Notes: generated by a model from the sequence alone, not told the origin. Counted from the first letter of the stretch, positions 20,755-32,162 are shown. The stretch is DNA of 64,000 bases from Pseudoips prasinana (GCA_951640165.1 OX621249.1:26207201-26271200), one strand, 5' to 3'. Numbers and translations: made by a program.

Positions 20755-20899
20755 CTGAAACAAAATAAAAATAAATTAGTCTATGATTGCATGTAAAGTC
20801 TATGGTTCAGAGGTTGAGCCGAGACCGTATAGGTATTACTAAATAGTTTGTCTTTTTGCATCGTGTGTACTGAGACCGTTCGAGACTTTTATAGCAAAA

Positions 20900-21158
20900 T
20901 CTATACATATAATAAAATCGTAGGAAAGTCAAAACTGTACATTGAATATTTTTTTAAAGGGATACTTGGGGCATGATCTACAATCGATATCGAATCCAAA
21001 AACATAGTTTTTAGAATTTTTGTCTGTGTATCTGTTTGTCTGTATGTATGTCCGGGCTAAACTCAAAAGTACTGCATGGATTTACTTCAAATTTTGCATG
21101 AATACCAAGAGGTCGGGTCGACATATAGGCTACATATTATCACGCTATCACCCACGGG
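20900..21158 (+). mobile_element. Heli-300, 3'-truncated
   Basis: Begins TCTATACATATAATAAAATC and is collinear with other copies until 'cacgctatcacccacggg', where it changes into an unrelated tandem repeat. The hairpin and CTAGT end are lost. Confidence 0.8.
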
Positions 21159-21300
21159 TCTTATTTATGATCGATTAGCCAATTAGTCTGCTGAGCAGAG
21201 GGCTCACAGACTACGTCTTATTTATGATCGACTAGTCAACGAGTCTGCTGTGATTATGTCGTATTCATGATCGATTCTCTAACGAGTCTGCTGAGCCTAT
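21158..21300 (+). repeat. Tandem repeat, three units of 43-57 bp
   Basis: Each unit reads 'gtcttatttatgatcgatta' ... 'cgagtctgctgagc' with small differences. It abuts the broken end of a Helitron. Confidence 0.8.
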
Positions 21301-21779
21301 ATAAACAAGATATGGCAGCTATTCCACATCAAACTAAAGAAGAATTTCGTAAATCGGATCATAAATCTCAATGTAATCGATATACCAAGAAGATCTTGTT
21401 CGACGGATATTTACCTTCTGGTACTCACTACGTAGGTACATACGATAATAATAGACAGCATTTGAGTTAACGTAGCATAATTATATCCATATATGCCACG
21501 GACATTTAAGTGGCAGTTTTCTACGATCTGTGGGATGATAAGTAGAGCCTTCGTATCGTTATTGTGCGACCTGTAAGCAGGTCACGTGAGATGATGCTTT
21601 TAGTAATTGTTTGCGTTGTAAATTTGAAATGGCTTAATGGAGGATAAAGATACAAAAAACACCCATATGAGGAGTGTTCATAGCAGTGACTCTTTAAGTT
21701 TTTTTTTTCAATTCAATTTATTTATTTATTTACTCAAAACATGGTAATGATAATGTTAACAAAGTGAGGACTCTCCTCC
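21301..21779. other. Spacer without recognised feature
   Basis: A 60-codon open stretch (21303-21467) has no recognised domain. The remainder is unique or low-complexity. Confidence 0.4.
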
Positions 21780-22240
21780 TAATTTACTCGTCACTGCTGA
21801 ACAAAGACCTCCCTTAAGGATCTCCACAATGGCCTGGCTTGTGCTGCCCTCATCTAAAGGCTTCCCACGACCCTTGCAATATCGTCGGTCCACCTGCCGA
21901 AGCGCGACGCTGCGTCTTCCGGTTCGTTTGTTTTGCACAAAATTTTGCGGGCTTGCAAATACATTGTCAAACTATCTAATTCAAATTAAATTCATTACAT
22001 GATTTTGTTTGTTATTATTGTCATTTGTGAGTGTGACTTTGAAGTCATCACGAGGAAAACATTACAAGAGAACGGGCAGGAGTGTCTCTCTGAGTATTAT
22101 CATACTGCAAGCGATTGAGGAGGGATATGTCGATTATACCATATCTATTTAAATGATGGATGTATTTCCATTGTGGAGATCTTTAGGAGAGACCTTTGTT
22201 TCGTCGACGTCATTCGTCATTTCATTGACATGATGATAAT
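21780..22240. mobile_element. RTE-tail and tail-2 fragments
   Basis: 21780-21935 is a minus-strand RTE tail (gctgaacaaagacctccctt, then the Q-A-I-V-E-I region). 22036-22240 is a plus-strand mosaic ending 'ttgtttcgtcgacgtc' and an imperfect (ATG)n. Both are degraded. Confidence 0.6.
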
Positions 22241-22429
22241 GATGATCATTTGTTTATTTTTTAACTAACTTACTAAATCATTGAACAGAGTCAAGGTTAA
22301 TGCACGAGGCAATTTCTGCTAGTCATGCAAGAAGGTGCAAAAACAACAAGTTGTATAATTCAATGTCTAATAGAAGGTGAAATTTAGAAAATAAATATAT
22401 TTTATTGATGCCAATATAAAAGTGACTGC

Positions 22430-22643
22430 AAATGTGGCGGAGCGGTTAAGACAGTGGCTTCGCCACTTCGTGTCCTGGAATCGACTCCCGCGCATGACAA
22501 CTACTTGTGTGACCCATAAATAGCTGCCCTGAGTCTGGATGTGCTTTGTGTCCGTCAATTATATTTTTGTAAAGTACCCCGTGTCACAGGGACTAATTTC
22601 CTTAGTTCGAAGATTTTTAAAGACAGCGCGTCTTTAAAAATAA
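22430..22643 (+). mobile_element. SINE-C, plus orientation
   Basis: Starts GTGGCGGAGCGGTTAAGACA, has B box region 'tggaatcgactcccgcgcat', then 'gacaactacttgtgtgaccc' and the body end 'aaagtaccccgtgtcacagg'. Confidence 0.8.
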
Positions 22644-22856
22644 TAATAATATCTGGGGACAATGTCACACAAATCATCCTAGCCCCAAACTAAGCAAAGC
22701 TTGTACTATGGGTACCAGGCGACGATAAACATACTTATATAGATAGATAAATACTTATATACATAGAAAACATCCATGACTCAGAAACAAATATTCGTGA
22801 TCATCACACAAATATTTGCACTTACCGGGATTCGAACCCAGGGCCAAAATGTTTAA
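22644..22856 (-). mobile_element. SINE-A, reversed, head-truncated
   Basis: Begins 'tctggggacaatgtcacaca' and ends 'taccgggattcgaaccca' where the A box should follow. It abuts SINE-C on the left and tail-2 on the right. Confidence 0.8.
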
Positions 22857-23200
22857 GAATATACCATAATTGGCAGTAGGGTTGGCGATCGCAGTATGTG
22901 AGTGATGGTCATAGTTCACAGAAAGACGCTGCGTCCGTCCTCTGGTAGATATTTCCTAGGGTCGACTTCGACGCTCCTCACGGATTGAGATGGGGTGATG
23001 ATATTCTTATATCCGCCGCCGTCTAACTTTGTTGTACTTTATACTCGTCTCTACTACATTAGTAATTTTTAACGATCAGCATCATCATCCTATCAGCCGA
23101 AAGACCACAACTTCTGGACAAAGATCTCGCCCAAAGTTCTCCACTTATTGCGGCTCTCGCGCTACCCGCATTCAACTTCTTCAATTATTTAATGGGGCGT
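22857..23200 (-). mobile_element. tail-2 copy followed by RTE-tail fragment
   Basis: 22857-23025 is tail-2 reversed (ending 'atatccgccgccgtc'). 23070-23180 reads as an RTE tail (catcatcctatcagccgaaa). They meet without overlap. Confidence 0.65.
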
Positions 23201-24010
23201 GTATATTTAACAACAGCGGATACGACATTAAACGATTTTCTGTTAATAAGTTCAATGTCGCAATTATTATAATATTGTTTAAAAAAAGCTTATCTGATTA
23301 TATAAATCACAAAAATGCTGCGAGAGTCTTAAACAAGACTCCATGTGTGATTCTGTATTAACTATTAAATTATTTTATAATTTTTAAACCCTTTTTATCT
23401 TCCTTTATTTAATTTCGTGAGAGCTCTTTTCACAATTGCTTTGTTCTTGTGGTGGAAATAATTATATTCATTAAATGCTTCTTTTATTTATAAGAATCAT
23501 CATGAGTATGACAGAGTAATAAACAGATTTTCATTTTATCGATAAATATTTTGGGAGCTTATTTTAAATACAAAAAAGAAGATAAAACAAATAAGAAGAA
23601 ATAAATTTGACCTGTCTGTTCTTTTTTTTTATTGGTCACCAACCAATCTAAAATAGAAAGAGGAAAAACTTAAACAAAATACCAAGTAGAAGAGACAGTT
23701 GATTCAAATATAAATATCTATAAATAACTAACACACCGCTATCTGATCCCAAAGGCACTGTCTGTAGTATAGCAACCAGACAACTGATAAACATAATGCA
23801 TTTTATATATAAATTCGGTCATTAACCATTAAAATAACAAGCCATTTGTTAAATTCAATTCCTATCCATCCAAAGGTTGTCTGGAATAAATCGCATAATA
23901 CGATAAAACCGCCCATTTTACATTATACTCAATGTGTCAATGTAAAATGTCCTTTTATGAGTACAATAAAATGTATTTTATTTTATTTTTTATTGTAATA
24001 ATACAATGAT
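23201..24010. other. A/T-rich spacer
   Basis: A short SINE-B 3' piece (about 23735-23800) is the only recognisable item. Confidence 0.4.
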
Positions 24011-24105
24011 ATCCTGGAACATTATTCACGTGGCCGTTTGATCCCAAACTAAGCAGAACTTGTACTATAGAAACCAGATAACTGAAATACTACATATACC
24101 ATTTC
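24011..24105 (-). mobile_element. SINE-B 3' fragment
   Basis: 'atcctggaacattattcacg' to 'accagataactgaaatacta', the reversed end of SINE-B only. Confidence 0.7.
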
Positions 24106-24861
24106 CTTTTTTAAATTTAAATAAAACCAAAACCTACGTTAAATTTAGAGTATATTTGGATATAGTTCTAGGTTCTGTGGTATAGTTAATGTACATAAAA
24201 TATATCTACGAATTTAGCATTCTGTACATGTCTTAACGAGATTTCTTTTGGGAAGGAAAGTGTGTGTTGCGACTTGGTTTTTGATTACCAGTAAAATTGT
24301 CAATAGTAAGTACTTATATTTTACTACATACCTTCAAATTAACGTTAAATTCACCTCTCTTATTTTCAGTAGATATATATGTCTTACCACAACAAGTTCA
24401 AAACTAATACTGGTCAAATATTTCCCAAAGTTGATCATAATATTAGGTACTAATCATCAGGTCATTGGCACTTATAACTTGTTTTATTGAAATAAAACAA
24501 AGTTTTATTATCGTCTATAGACAAAAAAAATATAGTAGGTTTTTGAACTTAATATGTACTGTTATTCAGTGTGGAATTCATTATTATATTATTAATAATT
24601 GAGTGAGGACTAAACGATTTGAATAATATAGCGAAGAAACCGCTGGAAACTTAAAAATAGTGTTTATTAGTTGCTATATTCGTGAACATATATTTATTCT
24701 GTCCTATTAATTAAATCCTAGCTATAAAAAATACCTCAAAACTCACTTTCTTGTAAAAACAGATCTTGAAACTTCTTTGTAATTGAATATAGCACCACTT
24801 TTGTACAGGTAGGTAAACATTAATATTTGTTTTTGTCTAGATAAAACTTATGTAAAATAAT
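24106..24861. other. A/T-rich spacer, nothing recognised
   Basis: No family, splice or coding signal. Confidence 0.45.
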
Positions 24862-24924
24862 CTGATATTCATGTACTGATTGTACTGTACATGAGGTACA
24901 GTACAATCAGTACATGAATATCAG
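24862..24924. repeat. Perfect inverted repeat, 29-bp arms, 5-nt loop
   Basis: Arm 24862-24890 (CTGATATTCATGTACTGATT...) and arm 24896-24924 are exact reverse complements around ATGAG. Not part of any recognised transposon. Confidence 0.95.
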
Positions 24925-25131
24925 TTTGGTGTACGTACTTTCCAAAAATGTGCTTAAGTAATCTCCTTGAGTTAATATCTCATATTATCCAGAACAACTC
25001 TTAATATTTTAAACGACCACAAACAATAAGAAAAACAGGCGTTCCAAGTCAGTATCTAAATAAAACTGTAAAATTCGTTCTGTAGTTTTTGGAATATTGA
25101 TTCCAAAATATAACTGAAGCACATTTTTGGA

Positions 25132-25345
25132 TCCTAATATCAGCCGAAAGAAGTGCACCATGGCTGGTCTTGCGGTGCCCGCATCCAGCGCCTTCCCGCG
25201 ACCCTTGCAAGATTGCCGCATAATTATGGATAGCTGCGACCTAAAGTATACACTTAGCAGATGGGTTGGCAAGGCCCATCTGCTAAGTGTGGCAATTATG
25301 GCATATCCCCCCTCGGGGGAGGTTTCTGTCCAGCAGTGGTCGTAT
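25132..25345. mobile_element. RTE-tail / tail-2 mosaic in opposite orientations
   Basis: 25132-25226 is a minus-strand RTE tail ('tgcggtgcccgcatccagcg'). 25260-25345 is plus-strand tail-2 sequence ('ggcaattatggcatatcccc', 'ctgtccagcagtggtcgt'). The switch in orientation is at an inverted repeat (25250-25290). Confidence 0.65.
25250..25290. repeat. Inverted repeat, 16-bp arms, 9-nt loop
   Basis: ACACTTAGCAGATGGG (25250-25265) and its exact complement (25275-25290) around TTGGCAAGG, at the fusion of two repeat fragments. Confidence 0.9.
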
Positions 25346-26016
25346 TCCAACTGTCATCATGAGGATGAGTTATATGAGAATTTATAAATATTGCTTTTAT
25401 TATAGTATATAACTTTGTTTAAATTTAAGTTCTCATGTAAGTGACGTATCTATGTCTTAATGAGAATAAATGTCTTTAAACTTTATATTTAGCTATAGCT
25501 ATAATTTTCATGTGTTTTTATTATAATATTTTGTTTTAAATTATCTTTTGTGCATTGGGCTAAGATCGACGCGTGATTAAAACTATGAACATATGTAATT
25601 TCATGCACATTTTATGACAAAATATTGTCAATTAATTTTCTTAGATGTACATGTATTGTTTTTAGTTGTTAGCATGTGTTTAGTATAGAAATAATATACA
25701 GCATCATGGGCTTAAGATTGTAAGTAGGTAATTAAGTATGTATATGACGTGTATATCGCGTGACATGCGCATGGGCAATCATTGTTAATTTGTTCCAGTT
25801 ATTATTTAAAATTAATCAGCTTTTTATTCTCGTTGTGCCATTTTATTCTGTCATTGTTTTTATGTAATGTGTTATCCTTGCAGGTTAATAACAAACATTG
25901 ACATTTCCGTCACTGCCCCGTTGGTACGATGTTCAACCTCAGTTAATGAGTTCGTGGATTCATATTGGCCATTTTTGTCTTTATCCAGGGTAAGTGCAAC
26001 AAGAGATATGTGGATT
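25346..26016. other. Spacer without recognised feature
   Basis: A/T-rich; nothing supported. Confidence 0.45.
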
Positions 26017-26067
26017 TGTCTGGCTACAGAAATCACGGTAACTTACCGTGATTTCTGTAGCCAGACA
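26017..26067. repeat. Perfect inverted repeat, 25-bp arms, 1-nt loop
   Basis: Arm 26017-26041 (TGTCTGGCTACAGAAATCAC...) and arm 26043-26067 are exact complements separated by a single C. Confidence 0.95.
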
Positions 26068-26111
26068 GCCTTAAACCAATTTGGGTGAAATCAATCAGTG
26101 TATCTGTTTTA

Positions 26112-26149
26112 TTATTTTCAATTTATAAGTAATACTAAATTGAAAATAA
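26112..26149. repeat. Inverted repeat, 14-bp arms, 10-nt loop
   Basis: TTATTTTCAATTTA and its complement around TAAGTAATAC, 45 bp from the previous palindrome. A/T-rich, so a chance origin is more likely here. Confidence 0.75.
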
Positions 26150-26464
26150 AGGTACCTGAGTATAATTTAAAGCACCTTACTACAAATTTTAATTGATATT
26201 ATTTATTTACAAAAATATCTTCATGCATGTAGGTAAGTAAATTATAAAATGGCATCGATAACTACTTTTATGTTTTATCTCCTAAATTATGTGTCATTAA
26301 TTGGGGTACAAACAAATTAATAATTATTAGTAATATTGTTAAATTGGCAATCAAATATTGGGGAATTCAATATTAAATCAAGTTTTTAATGTACCTGATG
26401 GCTTTACAACACTCACATTAACTGCGCATTATATTTAGAAATGTTCAATCAAAGATATTAAGAT

Positions 26465-26720
26465 CATCATCACATCCCTCAAGGCCACGCTGCTGCCACG
26501 GCCTCCCCAAAAATCTCCACAATTGTCGGTCTTGGATAGTCATCATCATCATCATCAGTCCATTTTGTAGGGGGCCTGCCCACGCTGCGTCTTCCGGTTC
26601 GTAGTCGCCACTCGAGAACCTTACTGCCCCAGCAGGCCTTCGACCTCTACCTCTACGGCCTCTACGCGCTATGTGCCCTGCCCACTGCCACGTCAGCTTG
26701 GCAGTGTAACTCTGATCTTC
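26465..26720 (-). pseudogene. RTE-like LINE reverse transcriptase, C-terminal fragment
   Basis: Minus-strand translation gives KLTWQWAGHIARRG, then DRQLWRFLGRPWQQ in a broken frame, the hallmark end of lepidopteran RTE-like LINE proteins, with (ATG)n between parts. It has stops and indels, so it is a dead copy. Confidence 0.8.
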
Positions 26721-26841
26721 CGAGAGCACTTTAGTTTAGTTACTTGGGCGATAGGTTTCCGCCTCCTAATTGGGCCATTTTACGTGATACTCGTTTGGCT
26801 ACTCGAACCATTTTAGTTCCATCCAGAGGTACAGGAGACCA

Positions 26842-27040
26842 CTAAAGCCTGGCTTGAAGGCCTCCTGCAGTGTCTTCATTCAGAAACTTTGCCCGTTGGT
26901 AAGCAACACTCTTGCAGTGTAGCAGTACGTGTGCTGGTATTTCTTCATTTTCAATGCACCATCTGCACAGGAGGCTGTTTGTGACGCCAATCTTGAAGAG
27001 GTGTTTGTTTAGTGTGCAGTGTCCGGTAATTTGCGAGAGC
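26842..27040 (-). pseudogene. Non-LTR retrotransposon C-terminal fragment (Cys/His region)
   Basis: Encodes ITGHCTLNKHLFKIGVTNSL, then LCRWCIENEEIPAHVLLHCK. The C-x2-C...H-x4-C pattern preceded by TGHC-LN-HL is the tail after the RNase H domain of several LINE clades. A similar piece (LCRGCIEFEETPAHVLLHCN) lies at 37125-37222. Only this tail remains. Confidence 0.8.
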
Positions 27041-28126
27041 ACTTAAAAGACGACGAATACGAAACCATAACTGCCTCAAATCCGTTTAAGCTGTATCTGT
27101 CTTTTTTTCGGTCAATACTCCTAGCCTTCCCTTCGGATCATGAGGGTGAGAGAATGGAAAGTGGACATCCCGAAACTAGACCAAAGGGACATTGTTAATC
27201 AATCACGGTCTAATATCTTCGGAATAATTAAGCAACAGTTCGATTGGACAGGTAATTGGTGCGTTTGCATCGCGCAACGAACCTGCAACACTGCAATTAT
27301 ATGCAGTGTTGGAGTACGGTGGTCCATTGCGACAGTACTCATTTACTTAACGACCTATGTATATACGTAGTTAAATTCACACGAAATTGAACTTTGTTGT
27401 GTTTGGTTTTGTATGAAATCCTTGATAACTCTACACTCACATTCAAAATCAACGTCTGCTTAAATAACAAAACTACCAAAAGGTTTTGTTGATTGGCTAG
27501 GTTGATTAGAGGTGTCATTAGACTGGCCATATTATTTTATCTAAATTTTAATATATATATATAAACATGTTTATGTACTTTTTTATAATAATAGTAAGCC
27601 ACACGAGCAACGCCAGCAAAATTATCCTATAGTGCAGACGTTATAGGACTCCGGCACTTTTAATGTTCTCTTAAGGGTTCTAGTTTTTGCTGCATCGCTT
27701 ATAATAGCAAGCATGGAGTTAGTTGGGCCTTATAGTATATCTCCTCCTATACATTAACTTATAATTACTTATAGGCCGAAATTAAAGGTCAAATATAAGC
27801 TTGGGTGACCTATAAAAGTATCGCGAGGGTGTAAACGCACTCAAGAGCAGATAAACTGGTAAGCTATGCTTATAACTACTAACAAGAAACTTTATAGAAC
27901 CACTATAAGTAAAGTACACCAATAAGAGTGATACACAGAACTAAACATTCTGGATACTATTTGCATTTATTACTTGGTTTTATAAGGGTTTATAAATTTA
28001 CTTTACAGAACAATTATCAGTAAAATGGAGCGGTTATATAGTGGTATAAACCAATATCGTTATAATCTTAACACGCTTATAAAGGTTTAATGTAATATAC
28101 TTAGTATCCAAAACTATATCCGTGGT
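27041..28126. other. Spacer bearing scattered TTATAG motifs
   Basis: No coding gene. From about 27620 the words TTATAG / CTATAA recur (for example 'cgttataggactcc', 'ttataggccg'), as they do inside the relic at 28127-29852, so part of this may belong to that element or to another copy. Confidence 0.35.
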
Positions 28127-28327
28127 GTCCTGAACAAGAAAACATTGGTTTATAATGGTCTTGCAAATTCTGTTATAGTCTCAGTACGGATATTTTGATT
28201 TTGTTGAATCGTAGAAATATGAGAAGGTTCCGTACAAAATTGTTGTTGTGAAAATTTAAGACAAAATGTTTATTTTAATGATTCTGCACGAAAAAACGTT
28301 TAATCGATAAAATCAATTTTAAATGTA

Positions 28328-28500
28328 GACTTGGAAGATTGTGTTAGTGAGGAACCTGCACAAGAAGATGAATGCGATATTGAAAACTATTCCAATTTTC
28401 AACTACATAGCGATCTTAGAAAATGGGCTGTAGAATACAATACGACATGCGGCATTCAATTCTTTATTAGAAATTTTGAATAAATGTATTTGTTAAGTTT
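28328..28500 (+). pseudogene. Frameshifted N-terminal motif of a transposon-associated protein
   Basis: Frame 1 reads VDLEDCVSEEPAQEDECDIE then HSDLRKWAVEYNTT. A one-base shift then restores HAAFNSLLEILNKC. An LxxWAxxxNIxHxALxxLLxIL segment is, from memory, common at the start of arthropod repetitive-element proteins. The acidic stretch before it fits. Nothing recognisable follows, so the gene is truncated as well as frameshifted. It ends tail-to-tail with the minus-strand gene. Confidence 0.5.
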
Positions 28501-29113
28501 GTTTCAAATTCTTCAAGTTCTCTTAGATTTCTTATAACATGTCTACATCTACGTCTTCTTGCTTTCTTGAAACGGTCATTGGATGTACGAGTTTAATTCA
28601 TTCTGAATCTCTCTTCGATTCAGCAGATGTTAGTTTGTATTTCATAAAGTGCATTTTGATTTGGTATGATGGTTTTAATGTCTTTGATTGACTTTACTTC
28701 ATGTTGAAGTTGTGGAATTTGACCATCCTCGACAGGCTGTATTTGGTTATCCGTGTTGTAAAGAACGAAATGTTGAGCATTTAAACTGACATCTGACAGT
28801 GTTTCTTCTGCTTCTCTTATGACAAGTTGAGGGTTTTTCGCGACAAAAGAAGATACAGGTAAAATTGCTGAACCGGATTGAATGGTAGCCGAGTTTTGTT
28901 GTAAATGAAGTGATCTTGTAGTATTTGAACGAGTATCTTCTCGAGAGACCGTTGGCATCTCACTAATTTGGTCTTGATCACGATTCTGTGAAACAATAAA
29001 CCAAGTTAGCAAGGGAAAGCACAAAAATAGAAGTAGAAAATATTTCAAACCATTTTTAAAGCTCGAAAATCCATTTTAGTTAAAAAGCTATCGACGTCCA
29101 GAAACATTACCAT
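28467..29113 (-). pseudogene. Two-exon degraded gene, unknown protein
   Basis: Exon a is 29051-29113 (ATG at 29113 with AAA before it; MVMFLDVDSFLTKMDFRALK). A 65-nt intron follows (donor GTTTGA, branch-like CTAAC, acceptor TTGTTTCACAG ending at 28986). Exon b starts at 28985 (NRDQDQISEMPTVSREDTRS) and runs in one frame to a TGA at 28620. The same frame continues through one more stop (TAA) into a basic region, SNDRFKKARRRRCRHVIRNL, then RELEEFETNL, ending at 28467. So this looks like one gene of about 194 codons with two nonsense changes. Taken alone the open frame from 29048 seems to have a hydrophobic signal, but that is translated intron. The protein is Gln/Ser/Asn-rich with a basic tail; I do not recognise it. 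A second gene of a DNA transposon is the best guess. Confidence 0.45.
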
Positions 29114-29852
29114 TTTCACACCTGACACCTAAACAAAAATATGAAAATAAGACATCGGTACCTAATAACAACATAGAGTAACATTACAATATTTGCGGAA
29201 CTCTAATTCCAAACAATATGGCCAAGCAATAGTTCTGATATTTACCATTTTTAAACAAAGTACGCCTATAACGGTTTGGAAATGTATTTGGGTAGACCAA
29301 GTTTGTCAAGATGGCGACTTTTCGTTGTATGTCTTACTGAAACCAACATTATTTTAAAATTCAACTTAATGAAAACGTGAATTTCGAGGGGCGTTTAAAA
29401 ATTTTGACAAAAATCTCATTACACTTCACCGAAAATATACCTGCGCCATGCACATTCAAACACGGCTTCACTTATTGTTAACTAACACCCTACTCTTATT
29501 CTAGATAATATTTATTATAAAAATATAATAACTTACCTTTATCAATATTAATTAATCTTTACAAATGTGCATAGCAACATTCACCAATTCACATCACTTT
29601 GTATGAGCTTGTAAGATATTCACTGTGTACGTTATTGTCGTGATTGGTTCCATTAAGCGCTGATAGTTGGCTTCGCGGGAGAAAATAGTTTTACATAGTC
29701 CAACTATATGGCCGTTATTGGTCAAAATAGTTTTCACCAAGTCTACTATAAATATTTAATTAGCTAAAATACGCCTATAAATTGGGCCCTTTTCCGTGGT
29801 TATAATTGCTTACTATTCCGTTATAGTCCTAATGAAATGGTGGTTCCAGGAC

Positions 29853-31199
29853 AATTACTAGACCACATTTTGCTGCTTGGGGGGTCACTTAGTGATAAGT
29901 GTCATTCGCAACACAGACTTTAAAAAAAAATATAATAAATGTTTTATTTTATTTAGTTTAAAACAGACAACTGCGTTTATCGGTTCGTGATCGCCACTCA
30001 AGAACCTTTCTGCACCAGCGGCAATTCTATTATGTCGGTTACTTTGGTTCGCCTGTGGATTTCTAAATTCTGATTAATGCGACATGATTGATTGCTGTGC
30101 TCTATATCACGTAAATGTTGCTACCGTTAGCTCTACCCAGAGGGCACGAGTAGGCTTACTATAGCGAAAAAATGCGGTAGCATTAAACTTGATAATAGGG
30201 GTAATTATTTTATGAATGACAACATGTGACCAATTGATCATTACAATGCATAAATGAGAGCCATGCAATGGAATAAGCACACAAATGACTGCTAATTACC
30301 TATGTATTACAGATGATTGGACCACAATACAGTAGTAATTTTGCAATAATACGTATACGGTTACAGACCGTGTTCTAGGTCGCGCATTCGTTTCAAATTA
30401 ACCTTGCTAGGAGTTCGCGAATAAAACCTACTAACTTATTTCACTAGGATTAAAATTGTAAAGGTCAGGCATATTTTATTACTAGAAGATGATGTTTATA
30501 TTTTTTTAACTTAAGATTTATATGATTATTATGAATATTCTTACACAATTTTATATGCATTTTGAATCGCTTCTATGCACATTTTATGCATAATTAATTA
30601 AGCAGTCTCGAAACATATAATCTAATATTTAAATGTGATAATGATATTGCAAGATTTTTGAGATTTCCAAATTAAAGGATTTCCAAATTTATGTGACAAG
30701 CCAGTTCGCCTAGACGGATTAGGCCACCCCCTTTTATTGATCGAAGATCCGCTTAGATACATACATCATGATGCTTTTGAAGACTAGTGAAAATCTTCTT
30801 TGTGGCCAAAGTACACTTAAATCATAGTAAATATACTAATACTACGGAAATGAGGTAATGTATGGTGATTTCGAAACGCATTTTTATTAAAAAAAGGAAC
30901 TAAATGTAAAGATAAGGCACAAATAGATGAAACAAACTGCATTTTGAAGCCCATAAGTGCCACTTTAATATACTCATATCAGTAGCAGAATACAACCTTT
31001 TATATGACAACAGACATAGCTTGAATAGTATATAAGGTTTATTACGAAATCGTGAGTGAATCATAACTCGCATTCATAAAAGTACTATGAACTTGAGTTA
31101 TGATTTTTTTTTAAATAAAATAGAACTTTATTATCCAAGAATTAACACGTTTATACAGAGTTGTTATAATAAAGTAAACAAATGTTTAATGCCTATATA
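29853..31199. other. Long spacer, no gene recognised
   Basis: A/T-rich throughout, no family copies visible. A remnant 'ttcgtgatcgccactcaaga' near 29985 echoes RTE-tail wording. 11-bp inverted words (aatcataactc/gagttatgatt) at 31050-31110 are too weak to call. Confidence 0.45.
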
Positions 31200-31339
31200 A
31201 ATATAAAAATGCGAAACTCCCTGCACTAGGCTGAGTCTGTCCTGCGGGGAGAGAGAGACTTGTGGTTTCTTAACAAACCTTACACACAGTAAACAGAAGG
31301 TTTTTATTATTTTTGTAGACAACGTCCGCACTAGATAAA

Positions 31340-31505
31340 TAATAACTGGCGGGCGTAAAATGACTACATCTAGACTCTGAACAACTATTTATAGGTGACA
31401 CAACTAGTTGTCCTACGTGGCAATCGAACTCGGGACATGAAGTGTCCCGGATCCGATTCCCGCGCGAGACGACTATCTCCACCGCTGCGCCACAACACGT
31501 ATAAT
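31340..31505 (-). mobile_element. SINE-C with a scrambled B-box region
   Basis: Ends on the minus strand with GTGGCGCAGCGGTGGAGATA. The internal part reads 'cgggacatgaagtgtcccgg', an imperfect fold-back of the B-box segment onto itself. Confidence 0.75.
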
Positions 31506-32162
31506 GTGTTACGCACTCGTAGGTTCTGCACATTAAAACTTCGACATATTTTCCACACACAATATTTAATCAAACGGAGTAACGTTCTCATCTACCGTTG
31601 TACAAAGAATGCCTCCTTAATAATTCTCCTACCCTATTTATACTTTTATCAGTGACAACCATTTGAAAGTATAATATCGATTATTAATAGTTTTAAGATG
31701 TAAAATTATTATAGTAATTAATAAAATGATAATCACTAATCAAATAAATAATCATAGTATTATAACATAGCAGCTACGTTATAACCGTTGCGCGGCTATT
31801 GAGTACTTGATAAAAAATGACAGTCAAGTCTGCAGCTCATAATAATAGCTGAAACTTATCCTCTAATCGGACATTATCATATTGAAAATTCCTACGTAGG
31901 GCTTATCTATGCCATATGGCTTAAGGCTGTTACATACATATAGATACTAATTGAACAGTAAAATGAGTTAAAAATTGTAACACAGTGGTAAAACACATTT
32001 ATAGAAGATCCCTTTTTTTAATAAAAATAGCTCAAACTTGATCACAAATTGAAGATGGTTTTTTTAATAATATCTAGTAAGTAAGTAAGTACTTATTTCT
32101 CTTAAAAACGTGGTACATACAGTATGTTCACATAAGGTTTATTAAGTTCACACATTTTCACG
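31506..32162. other. A/T-rich spacer
   Basis: Nothing supported. Confidence 0.45.

Larger units (their letters stand above)
28127..29852. mobile_element. Candidate two-gene DNA transposon relic
   Basis: The ends look like imperfect inverted repeats. From 28127 inward the plus strand reads GTCCTGAACAAGAA..CATTGG..TATAATGG. From 29852 inward the minus strand reads GTCCTGGAACCACC..CATTAGG..TATAACGG. About two thirds of 35 positions agree. Inside, two degraded genes converge (28328-28500 plus, 28467-29113 minus) and the motif TATAACGG/CCGTTATA recurs near both ends and within. None of the SINEs or Helitrons common elsewhere is seen here. Convergent two-gene layouts occur in several DNA transposon superfamilies. 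The superfamily is not identified; no target duplication is clear. Confidence 0.4.

Noticed and set aside
23029..23361. 110-codon frame
   Set aside because: Built partly from an RTE tail read in the wrong strand; no family match.
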